Assembly: GCA_003169695.1 (NCBI GenBank)
Contig: PNAS01000077.1
Location: 45,382-109,381 of the forward strand
DNA: 64,000 nt
Source of the DNA: Spartobacteria bacterium
GTDB lineage: Bacteria; Verrucomicrobiota; Verrucomicrobiia; Chthoniobacterales; UBA10450
Direction: 5' to 3'
This document shows, piece by piece, positions 17,894 through 27,298 of this stretch; position 1 is the stretch's first letter; each line of letters starts with the position of its first letter. The notes under the pieces are model-generated. The model was given only the letters and a program-made list of their open reading frames with translations. It was not told the DNA's origin and did no database searches. Both the position numbers and the translations under genes were made by a program.

Positions 17894-19387
17894 CTAGATT
17901 TCCGCAGCGCGTGCGATCGCCTGCATTGTGGCCATCGCTTTACTGACGGTTTCCTGATATTCGGCCGCCGGATTGGAATCAGCGACGATGCCGGCGCCGG
18001 CCTGGATATAAGCACGGTTGCCTTTCAGCACCACCGACCGCAACGCGATGCAGCAATCCAAAGCGCCATCGAAGCCGAAATACCCCACAGCGCCGGCGTA
18101 GCAGCCACGTTTCTCCCGTTCAAGTTCGTTGATGATCTGCATGGCGCGAATTTTCGGAGCGCCCGAAACGGTCCCGGCTGGGAAAGTCGCGCGCATCACA
18201 TCGTACGAAGTCTTTCCCGCAGCTAGTTTCGCGGTGACGTGCGATACCAAATGCATGACGTGACTGTATCTTTCCACCACCATTTGTTCAGTTACGCGGA
18301 CGCTGCCGAACTCGGCGATTCGCCCGAGATCGTTGCGCGCCAGATCCACTAGCATCACATGCTCAGCGCGTTCTTTTGCGTCAGACAATAGTTCTTCGGC
18401 GTTGCGCTGATCTTCTTCAGCATCTTTGCCGCGACGGCGCGTTCCGGCAATCGGGCGAAGCTCCACAATTCCATCAGCAACCCTGACGTGCAGTTCCGGG
18501 GAACTGCCGACGAGCGAAAAGTCGGCGCCGAATCGAAGACAAAACATGTAGGGCGACGGATTGATCAGCCGCAAGCAGCGATACAAATCAAGTGGCTCGC
18601 CGGAGAATTCCGTTCGAAACCGTTGCGACAAGACAGCTTGAAAAACGTCCCCCGCGACAATGTGCTTTTTCACCGCCTGCACTGCGATTTCAAAGCTCTC
18701 GCGCGACATGTTGCTTTGCATATCCGCTGGAGCGGTCGTGAGCTGTGCGTCGATGTAGCGTAGCTCACACGGTGATGACAATTTCGCGAGCGCCGCCTCG
18801 ATCAGAGCCTTCGCGGCTCCATAAGCCGTCGCTTGGTCTTGTGCATCATCGAGAAATACGTTTGCGATCAACTTCATCCGCCGCTCACGGTGATCGAAGA
18901 CCACGAGCAATCGCATGATCATGAAGATCATCTCGGGCACGCCCAACTCGTCTGTCTTCGCTGCCGGTATGGTCGGTTCGAAACTCCGCACCACGTCGTA
19001 GCCGACGTAACCAACGGCGCCGCCGGCAAATTGCGGCAGTTCGGCCGCGGGAACGAATCGAAATCGCTGCATTACCTCATCGAGATGCACGAGAGGATCC
19101 TGCGAGATGGGTGAGCTGTGTGATTGTCCGTTCTCCTCGATTGAAAACGAGCCGCTATCGCTGCGCATGACGAGGCGCGGATGAAAGCCGAGGAACGAAT
19201 AGCGCCCGGTGCGCTCGTTCTGTTCGGTCGACTCAAACAGAAAAGATGGTCCCCCGTCATTCAGCTTGCGGAAGGCTGATACGGGGGTGTCGCGATCGGC
19301 GATGATCTCGGCGTACACCGGCACAACGTTGCCGTCGCTTGAGAGACGACAAAATTGGTCGAACGAGGGGCGAAGCTTAAGCGCCAT
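17894..19387 (-). CDS. trpE: Anthranilate synthase component I
   Basis: Converts chorismate to anthranilate. It has 497 residues. The N-terminal lobe carries FLFESTEQNERTGRYSFLG, corresponding to the tryptophan feedback site that usually reads LLES. The chorismate-binding core contains INPSPYMFCLRF, GSSPELHVR, PIAGTRRRG, LVDLARNDLGRI and FPAGTVSGAPKIRAM. ATG at 19387 lies inside the end of trpA (11-bp overlap), so translation is probably coupled. A longer in-frame extension upstream is only trpA sequence read in another frame. Confidence 0.94.
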   Translation of the reverse strand: MALKLRPSFDQFCRLSSDGNVVPVYAEIIADRDTPVSAFRKLNDGGPSFLFESTEQNERTGRYSFLGFHPRLVMRSDSGSFSIEENGQSHSSPISQDPLVHLDEVMQRFRFVPAAELPQFAGGAVGYVGYDVVRSFEPTIPAAKTDELGVPEMIFMIMRLLVVFDHRERRMKLIANVFLDDAQDQATAYGAAKALIEAALAKLSSPCELRYIDAQLTTAPADMQSNMSRESFEIAVQAVKKHIVAGDVFQAVLSQRFRTEFSGEPLDLYRCLRLINPSPYMFCLRFGADFSLVGSSPELHVRVADGIVELRPIAGTRRRGKDAEEDQRNAEELLSDAKERAEHVMLVDLARNDLGRIAEFGSVRVTEQMVVERYSHVMHLVSHVTAKLAAGKTSYDVMRATFPAGTVSGAPKIRAMQIINELEREKRGCYAGAVGYFGFDGALDCCIALRSVVLKGNRAYIQAGAGIVADSNPAAEYQETVSKAMATMQAIARAAEI

Positions 19388-20180
19388 CGTCCTCCGTCCG
19401 TAACAATCTGCGAACAAGTTCACCGACGCGCCTAACGACTTGATCATTGCTGCCACAGCGCTCGATTTCTTGCACAATCGCGCTGCCCACGACAGCCGCA
19501 TCGGCATACCGCCAAACGTCACGCACGTGCTTTGCCGTCGTGACTCCGAATCCGACGGCCACAGGCAGATCGGTGCAATCGCGCACCCGCCGGACCAGCG
19601 CTTCCGCAGCACCCGTCATTTCCTCTCGCGCACCTGTCACGCCGGTTCGCGATATGGCGTAGATAAATCCGCGCGTCCGCCCTGTTATTTGCTTCAATCG
19701 CGCGTCACTTGTCGTCGGCGCGACGAGAAAAATTGGGTCAATGGCATTTGCCTGCAAGATCTTCTCCCAGTCGCTTGCTTCTTCGGGGATTAAGTCGGTG
19801 ACCAGAATACCATCAACTCCTGCCGTTCGCGCTTCGCTTGCGAGTCGTTCGAGTCCGAACTGCAAGAGCGGGTTGAAATAACTGAAAAGCACTATCGGGA
19901 TTTCAAGCCGGTGCCGTGACCCGGCAACGCAGCCCAGCAGAGCGGACAGTGTGACGCCATTCCGCAATGCCCGCTCTGAAGCGCGCTGAATCACCGGCCC
20001 ATCGGCGACGGGATCACTGAAGGGCACACCGACTTCAATCAGGTCCGCCCCGGCTCGAGCGAGTTCAGCGAGAAGAAGCTCCGTCGTGGGCAAGTCTGGA
20101 TCGCCGGCAGTGACGAACGGGATCAAAGCCCGACGGCCTCGTCGTTTCAAATCCGCGAATTTCGCTTCGATTCGACCCAT
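19377..20180 (-). CDS. trpA: Tryptophan synthase alpha subunit
   Basis: Cleaves indole-3-glycerol phosphate to indole, which channels to TrpB. The 267 residues form a TIM barrel, with the catalytic Glu in ADLIEVGVPFSDPVADGP and the catalytic Asp in GVDGILVTDLIPEEA. Phosphate contacts appear in YAISRTGVTGAR and VAVGFGVTTA. It lies 37 bp after trpB and overlaps the start of trpE by 11 bp. Finding trpE-trpG downstream of trpA is not the usual order. Confidence 0.94.
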   Translation of the reverse strand: MGRIEAKFADLKRRGRRALIPFVTAGDPDLPTTELLLAELARAGADLIEVGVPFSDPVADGPVIQRASERALRNGVTLSALLGCVAGSRHRLEIPIVLFSYFNPLLQFGLERLASEARTAGVDGILVTDLIPEEASDWEKILQANAIDPIFLVAPTTSDARLKQITGRTRGFIYAISRTGVTGAREEMTGAAEALVRRVRDCTDLPVAVGFGVTTAKHVRDVWRYADAAVVGSAIVQEIERCGSNDQVVRRVGELVRRLLRTEDDGA

Positions 20181-20217
20181 GTGCTTAAGCGGCAGTTATG
20201 CGTTAACGCGCCTGCAG

Positions 20218-21456
20218 CTAGGCGGTGGTGTCTTCAGCCGAAGCGATCAGTTGCACGTCCTTGTCGCCGCGTCCTGACAGGTTAACGATGATTGCATCAT
20301 TTTTCGTCAGCCGCTTCGCTAAATTCAGTGCTGGGAGGATGGCGTGCGAAGATTCGAGCGCCGGGATAATGCCCTCACGCTCCGCGCAAAGTTTCAGTCC
20401 TTGGAGCGCCTCGTCGTCAGTCGCGCTCAGGTACTCCGCGCGTCCGTTGTCGTGCAAATAGGCGTGCTCTGGACCGACGGCCGCATAATCGAGCCCGGCT
20501 GAAACGGAATGGGTAGTCGCGATTTGGCCGCCCTCGTCCTGCAGCACGTACGACCTCGTGCCATGCAACACTCCTTCGAGGTGGCCGCCGCTGCCGGGTG
20601 CAGCGTGGAAACGCGCGGCGTGCTGGCCGAGCAATTCGCCGCGTCCACCGGCTTCCACACCGATAAGTCGCACCTGCCCATCAGCGATAAACGGATGGAA
20701 AAGGCCGATGGCGTTTGAGCCGCCGCCGACGCATGCGACCAACGCGCTGGGCAATTTGCCGGTGCGCTGCAAAATTTGCTCGCGAGCCTCGCGTCCAATC
20801 ACGCTCTGAAACTCCCGGACCATGAGCGGGTACGGATGCGGGCCGAGTGCGCTGCCTAACAAATAATACGTCTCATGCACATTCGTTACCCAGTCGCGCA
20901 ACGCTTCGTTGATCGCGTCCTTCAACGTGCGCGTGCCGGCGTTCACCGTCACGACTTCAGCTCCGAGCAAGCGCATGCGAAATACGTTCAGCGCCTGCCG
21001 CCGAACATCTTCGGCACCCATGTAAATAATACACTTCAGCCCAAACAACGCACAAACTGTTGCCGTCGCGACGCCATGTTGTCCCGCGCCGGTTTCCGCG
21101 ATGATCCGCCGCTTTCCCATTCGCCGCGCGAGCAAGGCCTGCCCGACGGCATTGTTGATTTTGTGCGAGCCGGTGTGCGAAAGGTCCTCGCGTTTGAGAA
21201 ATATTTGCGCGCCGCCGGCGTATTCTGTCAGGCGGTGCGCGCGAAAAAGCGGAGTCGGTCGCCCGGAGAAATCACGCAGCAATTCGTGGAATTCCTCCCA
21301 GAAGCTCGCATCGCCTTGAGCGCGCATGAATTCGGCAGTCATTTCCTCAAGTGGTGCGACCAGCGTCTCCGGGACATAACGCCCGCCGTATCGCCCCCAG
21401 TGGCCGAACTCGTCGGGCTCGCTCACGAGCCGGTTCACTCCATCTGCCGCTTGCAT
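20218..21456 (-). CDS. trpB: Tryptophan synthase beta subunit
   Basis: PLP enzyme joining indole and serine to give tryptophan. It has 412 residues. The PLP lysine lies in [17 protein letters not shown]. The glycine-rich phosphate-binding loop is [13 protein letters not shown]. The N-terminal [16 protein letters not shown] is typical of TrpB1. ATG at 21456 is chosen; it overlaps the end of trpF by 22 bp. The C-terminus [13 protein letters not shown] is intact. Confidence 0.95.
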   Translation of the reverse strand: MQAADGVNRLVSEPDEFGHWGRYGGRYVPETLVAPLEEMTAEFMRAQGDASFWEEFHELLRDFSGRPTPLFRAHRLTEYAGGAQIFLKREDLSHTGSHKINNAVGQALLARRMGKRRIIAETGAGQHGVATATVCALFGLKCIIYMGAEDVRRQALNVFRMRLLGAEVVTVNAGTRTLKDAINEALRDWVTNVHETYYLLGSALGPHPYPLMVREFQSVIGREAREQILQRTGKLPSALVACVGGGSNAIGLFHPFIADGQVRLIGVEAGGRGELLGQHAARFHAAPGSGGHLEGVLHGTRSYVLQDEGGQIATTHSVSAGLDYAAVGPEHAYLHDNGRAEYLSATDDEALQGLKLCAEREGIIPALESSHAILPALNLAKRLTKNDAIIVNLSGRGDKDVQLIASAEDTTA

Positions 21457-22106
21457 AACGTCCGCTGCCTTCCTGAGGTGGCGGCGCCGCGCGCCGCGAA
21501 AACAAATTGGGTGATCAGCGTGTGGTCTTTCACGCCAGGCTCGCGTTCCACGCCGCTGCAAACGTCCACCGCGTCCGGGTGAACGGCGCGGAGTGCGTCC
21601 CCGACATTGGCCGGAGTCAATCCACCCGCGAGTAGACTGAAACGCGCATACCCGCTCGTAGCTCGTGCTTTGTTCCAGTCGCATCGCTCACCGCCGCCGC
21701 CGTGAAGTTCTTCATAGGCGGCATCCAACAAAACGTCGCATCCGCGGAAGGCCGCGGCATCTTCTGGCCGAAACTCCGCCGTCAGTGGCAAGGCACGAAT
21801 CACGCGGAATTCCCGCGCGAGCTCTGCACATTCCTCCGGTGAGTAATTACCGTGTAATTGCACCGACGCGATGTCGAAGTGGCGCGCGAGGCGGCGAACC
21901 TCATCGGAGGAGGCGTCTACGAAAACGCCGACCACTTCCGCCCTTCTGCCGATGGCGAGACGGATTGCCGGCACCTGCCGCGGTTCGATATAGCGCAAAC
22001 TCCGCGGATAAAAATTCAAACCAATCATGTCCACCTCCGTCTCGAGGCAAACTCGCACATCTTCGAGATTGGTAATCCCGCAAATCTTAATCTGAACGGG
22101 CTTCAT
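21435..22106 (-). CDS. trpF: Phosphoribosylanthranilate isomerase
   Basis: Amadori rearrangement of phosphoribosylanthranilate. The 223 residues form a TIM barrel, with the catalytic Cys in [11 protein letters not shown] and the catalytic Asp in a segment reading [16 protein letters not shown]. The phosphate site is [10 protein letters not shown] and the C-terminal [17 protein letters not shown] is typical. It overlaps trpC by 4 bp and trpB by 22 bp. ATG at 22106 is used; the upstream extension is trpC sequence in another frame. Confidence 0.94.
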   Translation of the reverse strand: MKPVQIKICGITNLEDVRVCLETEVDMIGLNFYPRSLRYIEPRQVPAIRLAIGRRAEVVGVFVDASSDEVRRLARHFDIASVQLHGNYSPEECAELAREFRVIRALPLTAEFRPEDAAAFRGCDVLLDAAYEELHGGGGERCDWNKARATSGYARFSLLAGGLTPANVGDALRAVHPDAVDVCSGVEREPGVKDHTLITQFVFAARGAATSGRQRTLCKRQME

Positions 22107-22948
22107 GGTTGAATTGATTCGGTGGTGAACCCAGCGTCCGTTCCGTCCTCGCACGCCTGGACCAACTCGCGGAGTTTAGCCGCCGGATCAGCCGCGCGCA
22201 TCAGCATTTCCCCAATGAGAAATCCGCGATAACCAAGCGCGGCGAGCCGGCGAAGTTCGCCTCCTCCGCTTAGGCCGCTCTCGCTGATCATTATCGCGTC
22301 TCGTGGTGCGTCAGCCATTAACCGTTCGCTGGTTTCGAGCGAAACCCGCAAGGTTCGAAGATCACGATTGTTCACGCCGATGAGCTTTGCTCCGGCCTTC
22401 GTCGCACGATGCAACTCTTCAGCCGTGTGCACTTCCACGAGCGCGTCCAGCCCGAGCTCGTCCTCCGCCGTTTCACGAAGGCGTTGAAGCGAAATATCAT
22501 CGAGTGCGGCGACGATGAGCAAAATGGCGTCTGCGCCAGCGATTGCCGCTGCGAAGATTTGTGTCGGATCGATGACAAAATCTTTGCGGAGAATCGGCAG
22601 TAAGGTCTGTGCGCGCGCTGTCACCAGATCGCCCAGCGATCCTCCGAAATATTCTTCGTCGGTCACGACTGAAATGGCGCTTGCTCCGCCGCGTTCGTAA
22701 GCTTGCGCGATTTCGCCTGGGCCGACATCGCTGCGAATTACCCCCGCCGAAGGTGACGTGCGCTTGAACTCTGCAATAATCCCGGGGCATGACGAGCCGG
22801 CGAGGGCATCCCGCAAACGAAAAGGCTTTGTCTTCCTCCGTGTCGCGAGCACTTCGTCGCGCATCCGCGCGAACTTTGTGTCGCTGCGATCCCGCATGAT
22901 TTGAGCACGCTTTGTCGCGATGATTTGCGTGAGGAAATCAGGAATCAT
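22103..22948 (-). CDS. trpC: Indole-3-glycerol phosphate synthase
   Basis: Forms indole-3-glycerol phosphate. It has 281 residues. GIIAEFKRTSPSAG carries the catalytic Lys, LLPILRKDFVID the second Lys, and VEVHTAEELHRA, IGVNNRDLRTL and SESGLSGGGELRRL are family signatures. It is the first gene of the operon trpC-trpF-trpB-trpA-trpE-trpG. No leader peptide or attenuator was identified in the 100 bp upstream. trpD (anthranilate phosphoribosyltransferase) is missing from this operon and window, so it must be encoded elsewhere. Confidence 0.94.
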   Translation of the reverse strand: MIPDFLTQIIATKRAQIMRDRSDTKFARMRDEVLATRRKTKPFRLRDALAGSSCPGIIAEFKRTSPSAGVIRSDVGPGEIAQAYERGGASAISVVTDEEYFGGSLGDLVTARAQTLLPILRKDFVIDPTQIFAAAIAGADAILLIVAALDDISLQRLRETAEDELGLDALVEVHTAEELHRATKAGAKLIGVNNRDLRTLRVSLETSERLMADAPRDAIMISESGLSGGGELRRLAALGYRGFLIGEMLMRAADPAAKLRELVQACEDGTDAGFTTESIQP

Positions 22949-23253
22949 CGGCTGAGTTTTGTTTCGCACACCAACGCGTCGAGTTTCTGGGGCGCGGCGG
23001 AGTTGGCAGCAGCCATGCCGGCGGGCGCGAGCCGCTGGTGCCTGTCTGCGGTTCATGGCCGATTCTCATTGATCAGCTTACAGATGAATTTCGCACCGCC
23101 AATGATATTGGACCGCCGGCAAGAGGCGTTCACCCCTCTGCCCTGATCAAACCATGCGTGCTCCGCGATCGGCTGGCCGCTGCTCCTACGCTTCCTCCCG
23201 ATAGCGGCATCGGCGACTATCGCGAGCTCGCCCCGGGGCGGAACCTCTCCTTC

Positions 23254-23592
23254 TGTTGGCATCACCTCCAGTTATGGGCGGAGTTCTACGAAGCGCGCTT
23301 CGAGGTGCCCCGGGTCGGAAATGCCGACACTTTTTCCTACTACTTTGAGGCGAAATGCAAAATCACTCCACAACTCTTCTGTGCGCGGCGCTCGAACCAG
23401 CAGCTCTTCGGCACGGTCCGCGATGAGGATCACAGCGCGAAGTGGGGCAACGATATCTGGCGGATCGACGCCGCTCTCGGCTATCGCTTCACGGATTACC
23501 TGCAAGGGAAAGTGCAATACAGCTTCAGCCATGAAGACTCCTTGCAGGAAGGTGACAACCTCTTTGCGGCTCAGCTCACCTTAAAATTCTAG
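23254..23592 (+). pseudogene. C-terminal remnant of an outer-membrane porin-like protein
   Basis: The frame from about 23254 to the stop encodes alternating hydrophobic and aromatic beta-strands: LQLWAEFYEARFEVP, SYYFEAKCKITPQLFCA, WRIDAALGYRFTDYLQGK and FAAQLTLKF, ending in Phe as bacterial outer-membrane barrels do. This looks like the last 110 or so residues of a porin-like protein. Upstream of it the same frame is low quality and runs into the trpC promoter region, with no signal peptide or plug. It is probably a truncated, non-functional gene, divergent from the trp operon. Confidence 0.6.
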
Positions 23593-23771
23593 GATTGGCC
23601 GCGCACAGCCAGGGATTAAGAGCAGCGATCAATCGAGCTGTAGCTTCGCCACCTACTTGTCCGAATTCGACCGCTCAAATCCGAAATTAGCGCAGGCAAA
23701 GAAGCGCGGACCGCTGCGCGCTCCACTGTTGCGCCGGTCTTTGCCCTCACCGAACTGATCGAGATCCGTAC

Positions 23772-25304
23772 TTAAGTTTTGACGGGCAAGAGGCTCTCCG
23801 TTCTCGATCGAAAAGTTGCTGAATCGGGCGCGCCAAGCGGCGATTGCTGCGCCTTTGCAGAACGTCTGCAAAGGCCATTCAGAGCGACTGCAGAGATCTG
23901 TTTTGCATCACCAGGCGCGGTCGATTCCAATGGCTGAAAATCGAATCGGGTTGCGGCATCGATGTCCTCGTACGTCACCTGGTCGCGGCCGTCCTGCTGC
24001 GCAATATCCATCGCGCTGATGAATGTTTCCGAGATTGCGCTTGCCTGCTTTTTCGGCAACGCGAGGGCGCAACCGGCGAGCAATTTCCACGACGCTTCAT
24101 CTCCGCCTGGATGAATTGCCTTCGCGATATTGAGCAGATCGGCTTTCGGGTGCGACGCCGGCAAACGGGTCGTGCGATTCAGACGCCGGACCAATTGATT
24201 GTCTTTCCAAAGTGTTTTCTTCACGTACAGCGCCTGCCAATCGCTGAACTCGGGAAGGGCGACCAGCGCAATCGGTGTACCGGCGTCGAATGCTGTTTTG
24301 ATCCATTGCATTCGAACGGGAACTCCCTGTGGGCGATTGTATTTCTGCGGCCAGGCGAATTGCCCTTCGTCCAAAACCAACATAAGCCCGCTACTGCGCA
24401 ACGCCTCTTCCACCTTCAATTTGATCTGTTGCCCGTTGTAGGCTGAACCGCGCGCCACGCCGACAGCTTCAGCGATGGCTGCATAGAATGAACGATCATC
24501 GTTCGAGGACGGCAGCTCGACGTGCCTGACCAATCCGGGGTAGCGGTTGCACCAAGCCTTGACCGTCACGGTCTTTCCAATGCCTGCGGCCCCTTCGATC
24601 AATACCATTCGGCGCTGCCGATAACAGAAATCCAGCGTCTCATATATCTGATCGCTGATTTCGGTGATTGCTAATCCCTCTAAGGCCGAGTCGGCGCAGT
24701 GCCGAAGATAGCGCTTCAAAGCGTCGACAAGATCGTCGAAATACCAAACTCCCGCGCCGCCTCCGTGAGCAGAGCAACTCGGATTGGCCAGCTCGATGTC
24801 TGGATCGAGACAAAGTCGCGTTAGATGATCCGGAAGCGAAAGTGATGCCGTTCGGGCGACTTCCAGAAAAGCACTGCCATCGTAAGAATTTGGTTCGGTC
24901 ACGACCTCGGCCGGCTCGGAGCGCTCGCTGAAAAGGTTTCCCCAATATTCCGCGATGTCCCCCTTCAGCGGTAAGTCGAAACGGAGCGGCATTTCATCGC
25001 GAATTTTTCGGACCATGGCAGCGCCGTAGACTTTGCCCGCCTTGCAACCGATGCGCCGCATTGTCGGAGACCCGACGCGCTTCGGGAAGAAATCGAACAA
25101 CTCCTTCGCCAGCTCATTCAACCCTCGAGGAGTGAGCGATCGCATCTGTATGAACCAGAGCACTCCGCGCAGCTCGGGATCGTCCAACAGGGCGATGCGC
25201 TTCGCCGCCAGCAGCGCGTTGATTGCGGTTGTGCATTCGGGATTTGAAGCCGATCGCTCTTGCCGAAGCTCGCCGCCTGCATCTACCCGCCACGTACTGC
25301 TCAC
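23772..25304 (-). CDS. TniB/TnsC-like AAA ATPase of transposition
   Basis: A 510-residue protein. The N-terminal 170 residues have no recognised domain. An AAA ATPase follows, with Walker A GAAGIGKT and Walker B SGLMLVLDEGQF. It also contains RRMVLIEGAAGIGKTVTVKA and a later arginine-containing strand VRRLNRTTRLPA. Such ATPases (MuB, TnsC, TniB) select targets and activate the DDE transposase. Its start overlaps the transposase stop by 4 bp (ATGA), the usual gene arrangement for these elements. The length is larger than MuB or TniB (about 300), mainly because of the N-terminal extension. Confidence 0.75.
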   Translation of the reverse strand: MSSTWRVDAGGELRQERSASNPECTTAINALLAAKRIALLDDPELRGVLWFIQMRSLTPRGLNELAKELFDFFPKRVGSPTMRRIGCKAGKVYGAAMVRKIRDEMPLRFDLPLKGDIAEYWGNLFSERSEPAEVVTEPNSYDGSAFLEVARTASLSLPDHLTRLCLDPDIELANPSCSAHGGGAGVWYFDDLVDALKRYLRHCADSALEGLAITEISDQIYETLDFCYRQRRMVLIEGAAGIGKTVTVKAWCNRYPGLVRHVELPSSNDDRSFYAAIAEAVGVARGSAYNGQQIKLKVEEALRSSGLMLVLDEGQFAWPQKYNRPQGVPVRMQWIKTAFDAGTPIALVALPEFSDWQALYVKKTLWKDNQLVRRLNRTTRLPASHPKADLLNIAKAIHPGGDEASWKLLAGCALALPKKQASAISETFISAMDIAQQDGRDQVTYEDIDAATRFDFQPLESTAPGDAKQISAVALNGLCRRSAKAQQSPLGAPDSATFRSRTESLLPVKT

Positions 25305-26503
25305 GTCGCGCGATCCTCTTTTTGCGCAGATCTGATTTCGCGCGCCTCGGCTATCAAGTCGAAGCCTTCGGCAATGCTGTCGACCGTTGCAGAATTCACC
25401 TGCGCGGCCGGGCGCATGTTCAGTTGCCTGGATAGCTTCTGAACCTTCGAAATGTTTTTCCTCCTCCGGTGTTGCCGGGCCTTGACGGCTTCTACGCCTG
25501 CTTCGAGCCGTTCACCGATCGCCAGTGTGCTCGTGTCGGCGAAAACGTTGCGGAAGGTGTGCCTGACCAGGTGCGGCGAGATGAGACGGTAAGCAGTTCT
25601 CGCATCGTCGTTGTGGCTGTCGATCTGCTCAGCATTTCGGCGCAACTGTTCAGCGGACGCATCGATCGCCGGCATCGGTTCCAAGCGCGGCACGACGAAC
25701 GGTCCTTGCTTTCGATCCAGGCTCGTCACAGCGACGTAACCGAGTTCCTCAGGGTTACACCAAACGAGTACATCCTGGCCTGCGAAACGCCCGGTCGTTT
25801 CATTGCAGTACGTCCCGCCTCCCAAACTCGGACGGAGAGTAATTCCATCCCTTCGAACGCGAAGCTTGAGCTTGTGATGAGCGAGCAAATAGCGCGCTTT
25901 CTCGCCGAGCTGCACCAAGCCTTCTGCCGATTGAAAACGATTCCAAGCTTCGCGCGGTGAACGGCCTTTCAGTATCTTGCCTTCTTGGCGTTCCGCGTTG
26001 TAATCATCCAGGAGTCTCGTCAGCGCTTCGATCCATTGTTCTTTGCTCAGAAAATATTTCGCCGGATCAACTTTGCCACTTCTGACCTCGCTACCCTGCT
26101 CCTGGACGCGTTCGAACCGATCGCTTATCTCGTTGCGTCCTACGTAGCCCGGTAATCTCTCCATCTGATTTTGAACGAGGCCTAAGACGCGCTCGATGAC
26201 CTTGCCGCGGGGAAATTTCGCGTGCGAGAATTTCACGCCGAATTCCCGCAAGCCGAGTTCCGTGTGCGCCAGCTCCAGCTCGAAAGCGAAAGGCTTCCGT
26301 TCGCCGGTCAATATCTTCGAAGTTTTCCAGATTCCGCGCTCGAAATAGAAGCGGCGGCGCGGTAGTCCGTACGAGTCGTGAACCCTCGTGATGAGCGCGC
26401 GAATGATGCGCGCGTTATAATTGTTTTCGCTATGTGTCTCTTCGCAGGCTAGTTGTCCGAAAGGTCGAAACTTCCCGAATGAAGTCGAATAAGCCTGAAT
26501 CAA
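25301..26503 (-). pseudogene. N-terminally truncated Mu/TniA-like DDE transposase
   Basis: A 400-residue frame equal to the C-terminal part of a Mu-type transposase. It enters in the integrase core at about IIRALITRVHDSYGLPRRR, has FYFERG where the second catalytic Asp normally stands, and keeps the Glu helix in GKVIERVLGLVQNQME. A Mu-C-like beta-barrel follows, RRDGITLRPSLGGGTYCNE. The helix-turn-helix domains and first catalytic Asp are absent. The first 20 codons run through an inverted repeat and non-transposase DNA, so the true start was lost by rearrangement. It is followed directly by the ATPase gene. Confidence 0.7.
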
Positions 26504-26639
26504 TGGGACTTACGACGCAAAATCGAATCCGCCGGCGGGTGTCAACTTGTCCGGCTAAAAGCTACCCGTCCGAATCGGGTTGACACCCCTCACGAGGGAA
26601 AGTGGATCTGAATTCGGACAACTAGCCTGCGAAGAGACA
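26435..26639. repeat. Perfect 26-bp inverted repeat at the transposon right end
   Basis: Positions 26435-26460 and 26614-26639 are exact reverse complements over 26 bp, each containing the TTGTCCGA end motif plus about 16 bp of adjoining sequence (CTTCGCAGGCT). A smaller inverted repeat, GGGTGTCAAC at 26537-26546 and GTTGACACCC at 26579-26588, lies inside. The outer repeat includes sequence outside the transposon end, which points to an inversion or a nested short element of about 169 bp. Confidence 0.8.
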
Positions 26640-26706
26640 GAGCGTGAGAATTCGACCAAAAATAATGCTTGCTTAATAAGTGATCAGCCGCTTACTAATA
26701 ATCGTT

Positions 26707-27258
26707 ATGAAACTTCTCATCCTTACGTTGGTGCTGGCCGTGTCTGTTGGACTGCCGGTCGCGACTGTTTCGGCCGCGCCGGATCCGACGCTCTACCGCC
26801 AAATTGCCGGCGCAGTAATCCTCGCCGATCTCAAGAGTTTCTTTCACGGCACGCCCCCGCCCGCACCGAAGCTCCCCCCGGACGCGAAGGCTGCGACCGT
26901 TTCCTTTGCTCCCGGTACCACGCCGGACAAGCAGATTCTGGACTTCATGCTCGCATTCGCCGAGGCAGCGCGAGTTCACGACGGCGCCTCGCTCAAGTCA
27001 CGGCTCTCGGACAAATACATCGTTGAGGACATGCCGTCGGAACACGCGGCGGCGGATTTCTTCATGCAGGCGATGGCCAGAATCACAGGACCCGAGGAAA
27101 TCGTCATCAATTCGGTCGAGCCGCAGGGTGATGTCCGCGTAGCCAAGATGGAATTTCGCTCCGCGAACCGCCCCGTGAAATTACGCATCTTCAAGTTTGA
27201 TGCCGCCGGCAAACTGCTCAGCGCTGATTTCTTCCGCCTGGAACGCCACGAAGGATAA
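26707..27258 (+). CDS. Exported protein of unknown function (NTF2/SnoaL-like fold possible)
   Basis: A 183-residue protein with a clear signal peptide (MKLLILTLVLAVSVGLPVAT, cleavage near VSAAPD). A Pro-rich segment follows, then a domain at about 80-180 with the pattern helix, LKSRLSDKYIVEDMP, AADFFMQAMARITGPEEI, and strands INSVEPQGDVRVAKMEFRS. This resembles small NTF2/SnoaL-like proteins. ATG at 26707 begins the signal peptide; an upstream in-frame start is less likely. It is followed 40 bp later by an ABC exporter, so it may be a periplasmic partner; this is inference. Confidence 0.65.
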   Translation: MKLLILTLVLAVSVGLPVATVSAAPDPTLYRQIAGAVILADLKSFFHGTPPPAPKLPPDAKAATVSFAPGTTPDKQILDFMLAFAEAARVHDGASLKSRLSDKYIVEDMPSEHAAADFFMQAMARITGPEEIVINSVEPQGDVRVAKMEFRSANRPVKLRIFKFDAAGKLLSADFFRLERHEG

Positions 27259-27298
27259 CAGCACCGTCGGCGTCTGTATTTCGCTGACGAATTTTTGT

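Larger units (their letters stand above)
23657..26621. mobile_element. Decayed Mu/Tn7-like transposon (ATPase plus truncated DDE transposase)
   Basis: The segment contains a TniB/TnsC-like ATPase gene and the 3' part of a Mu/TniA-like transposase gene in one operon. The motif TTGTCCGAATTC lies at 23657-23668 and its inverse GAATTCGGACAA at 26610-26621. They are plausible terminal repeats beginning TGTC like those of Tn7/Tn5053-type elements. Further TGTCCG(A) copies occur near 26454 and 26548 and a CGTCCGAA at 26568, suggesting several transposase-binding sites at the right end. No clean target duplication is seen. Because the transposase lacks its N-terminal half, the element is probably immobile on its own. 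Confidence 0.65.

Noticed and set aside
22949..23100. Trp leader peptide or attenuator upstream of trpC
   Set aside because: No short frame with tandem Trp codons and no alternative hairpins were found.
23657..26621. CRISPR-associated transposon
   Set aside because: Only the ATPase and a truncated transposase are present; no cas genes, TniQ or repeat-spacer array are visible.
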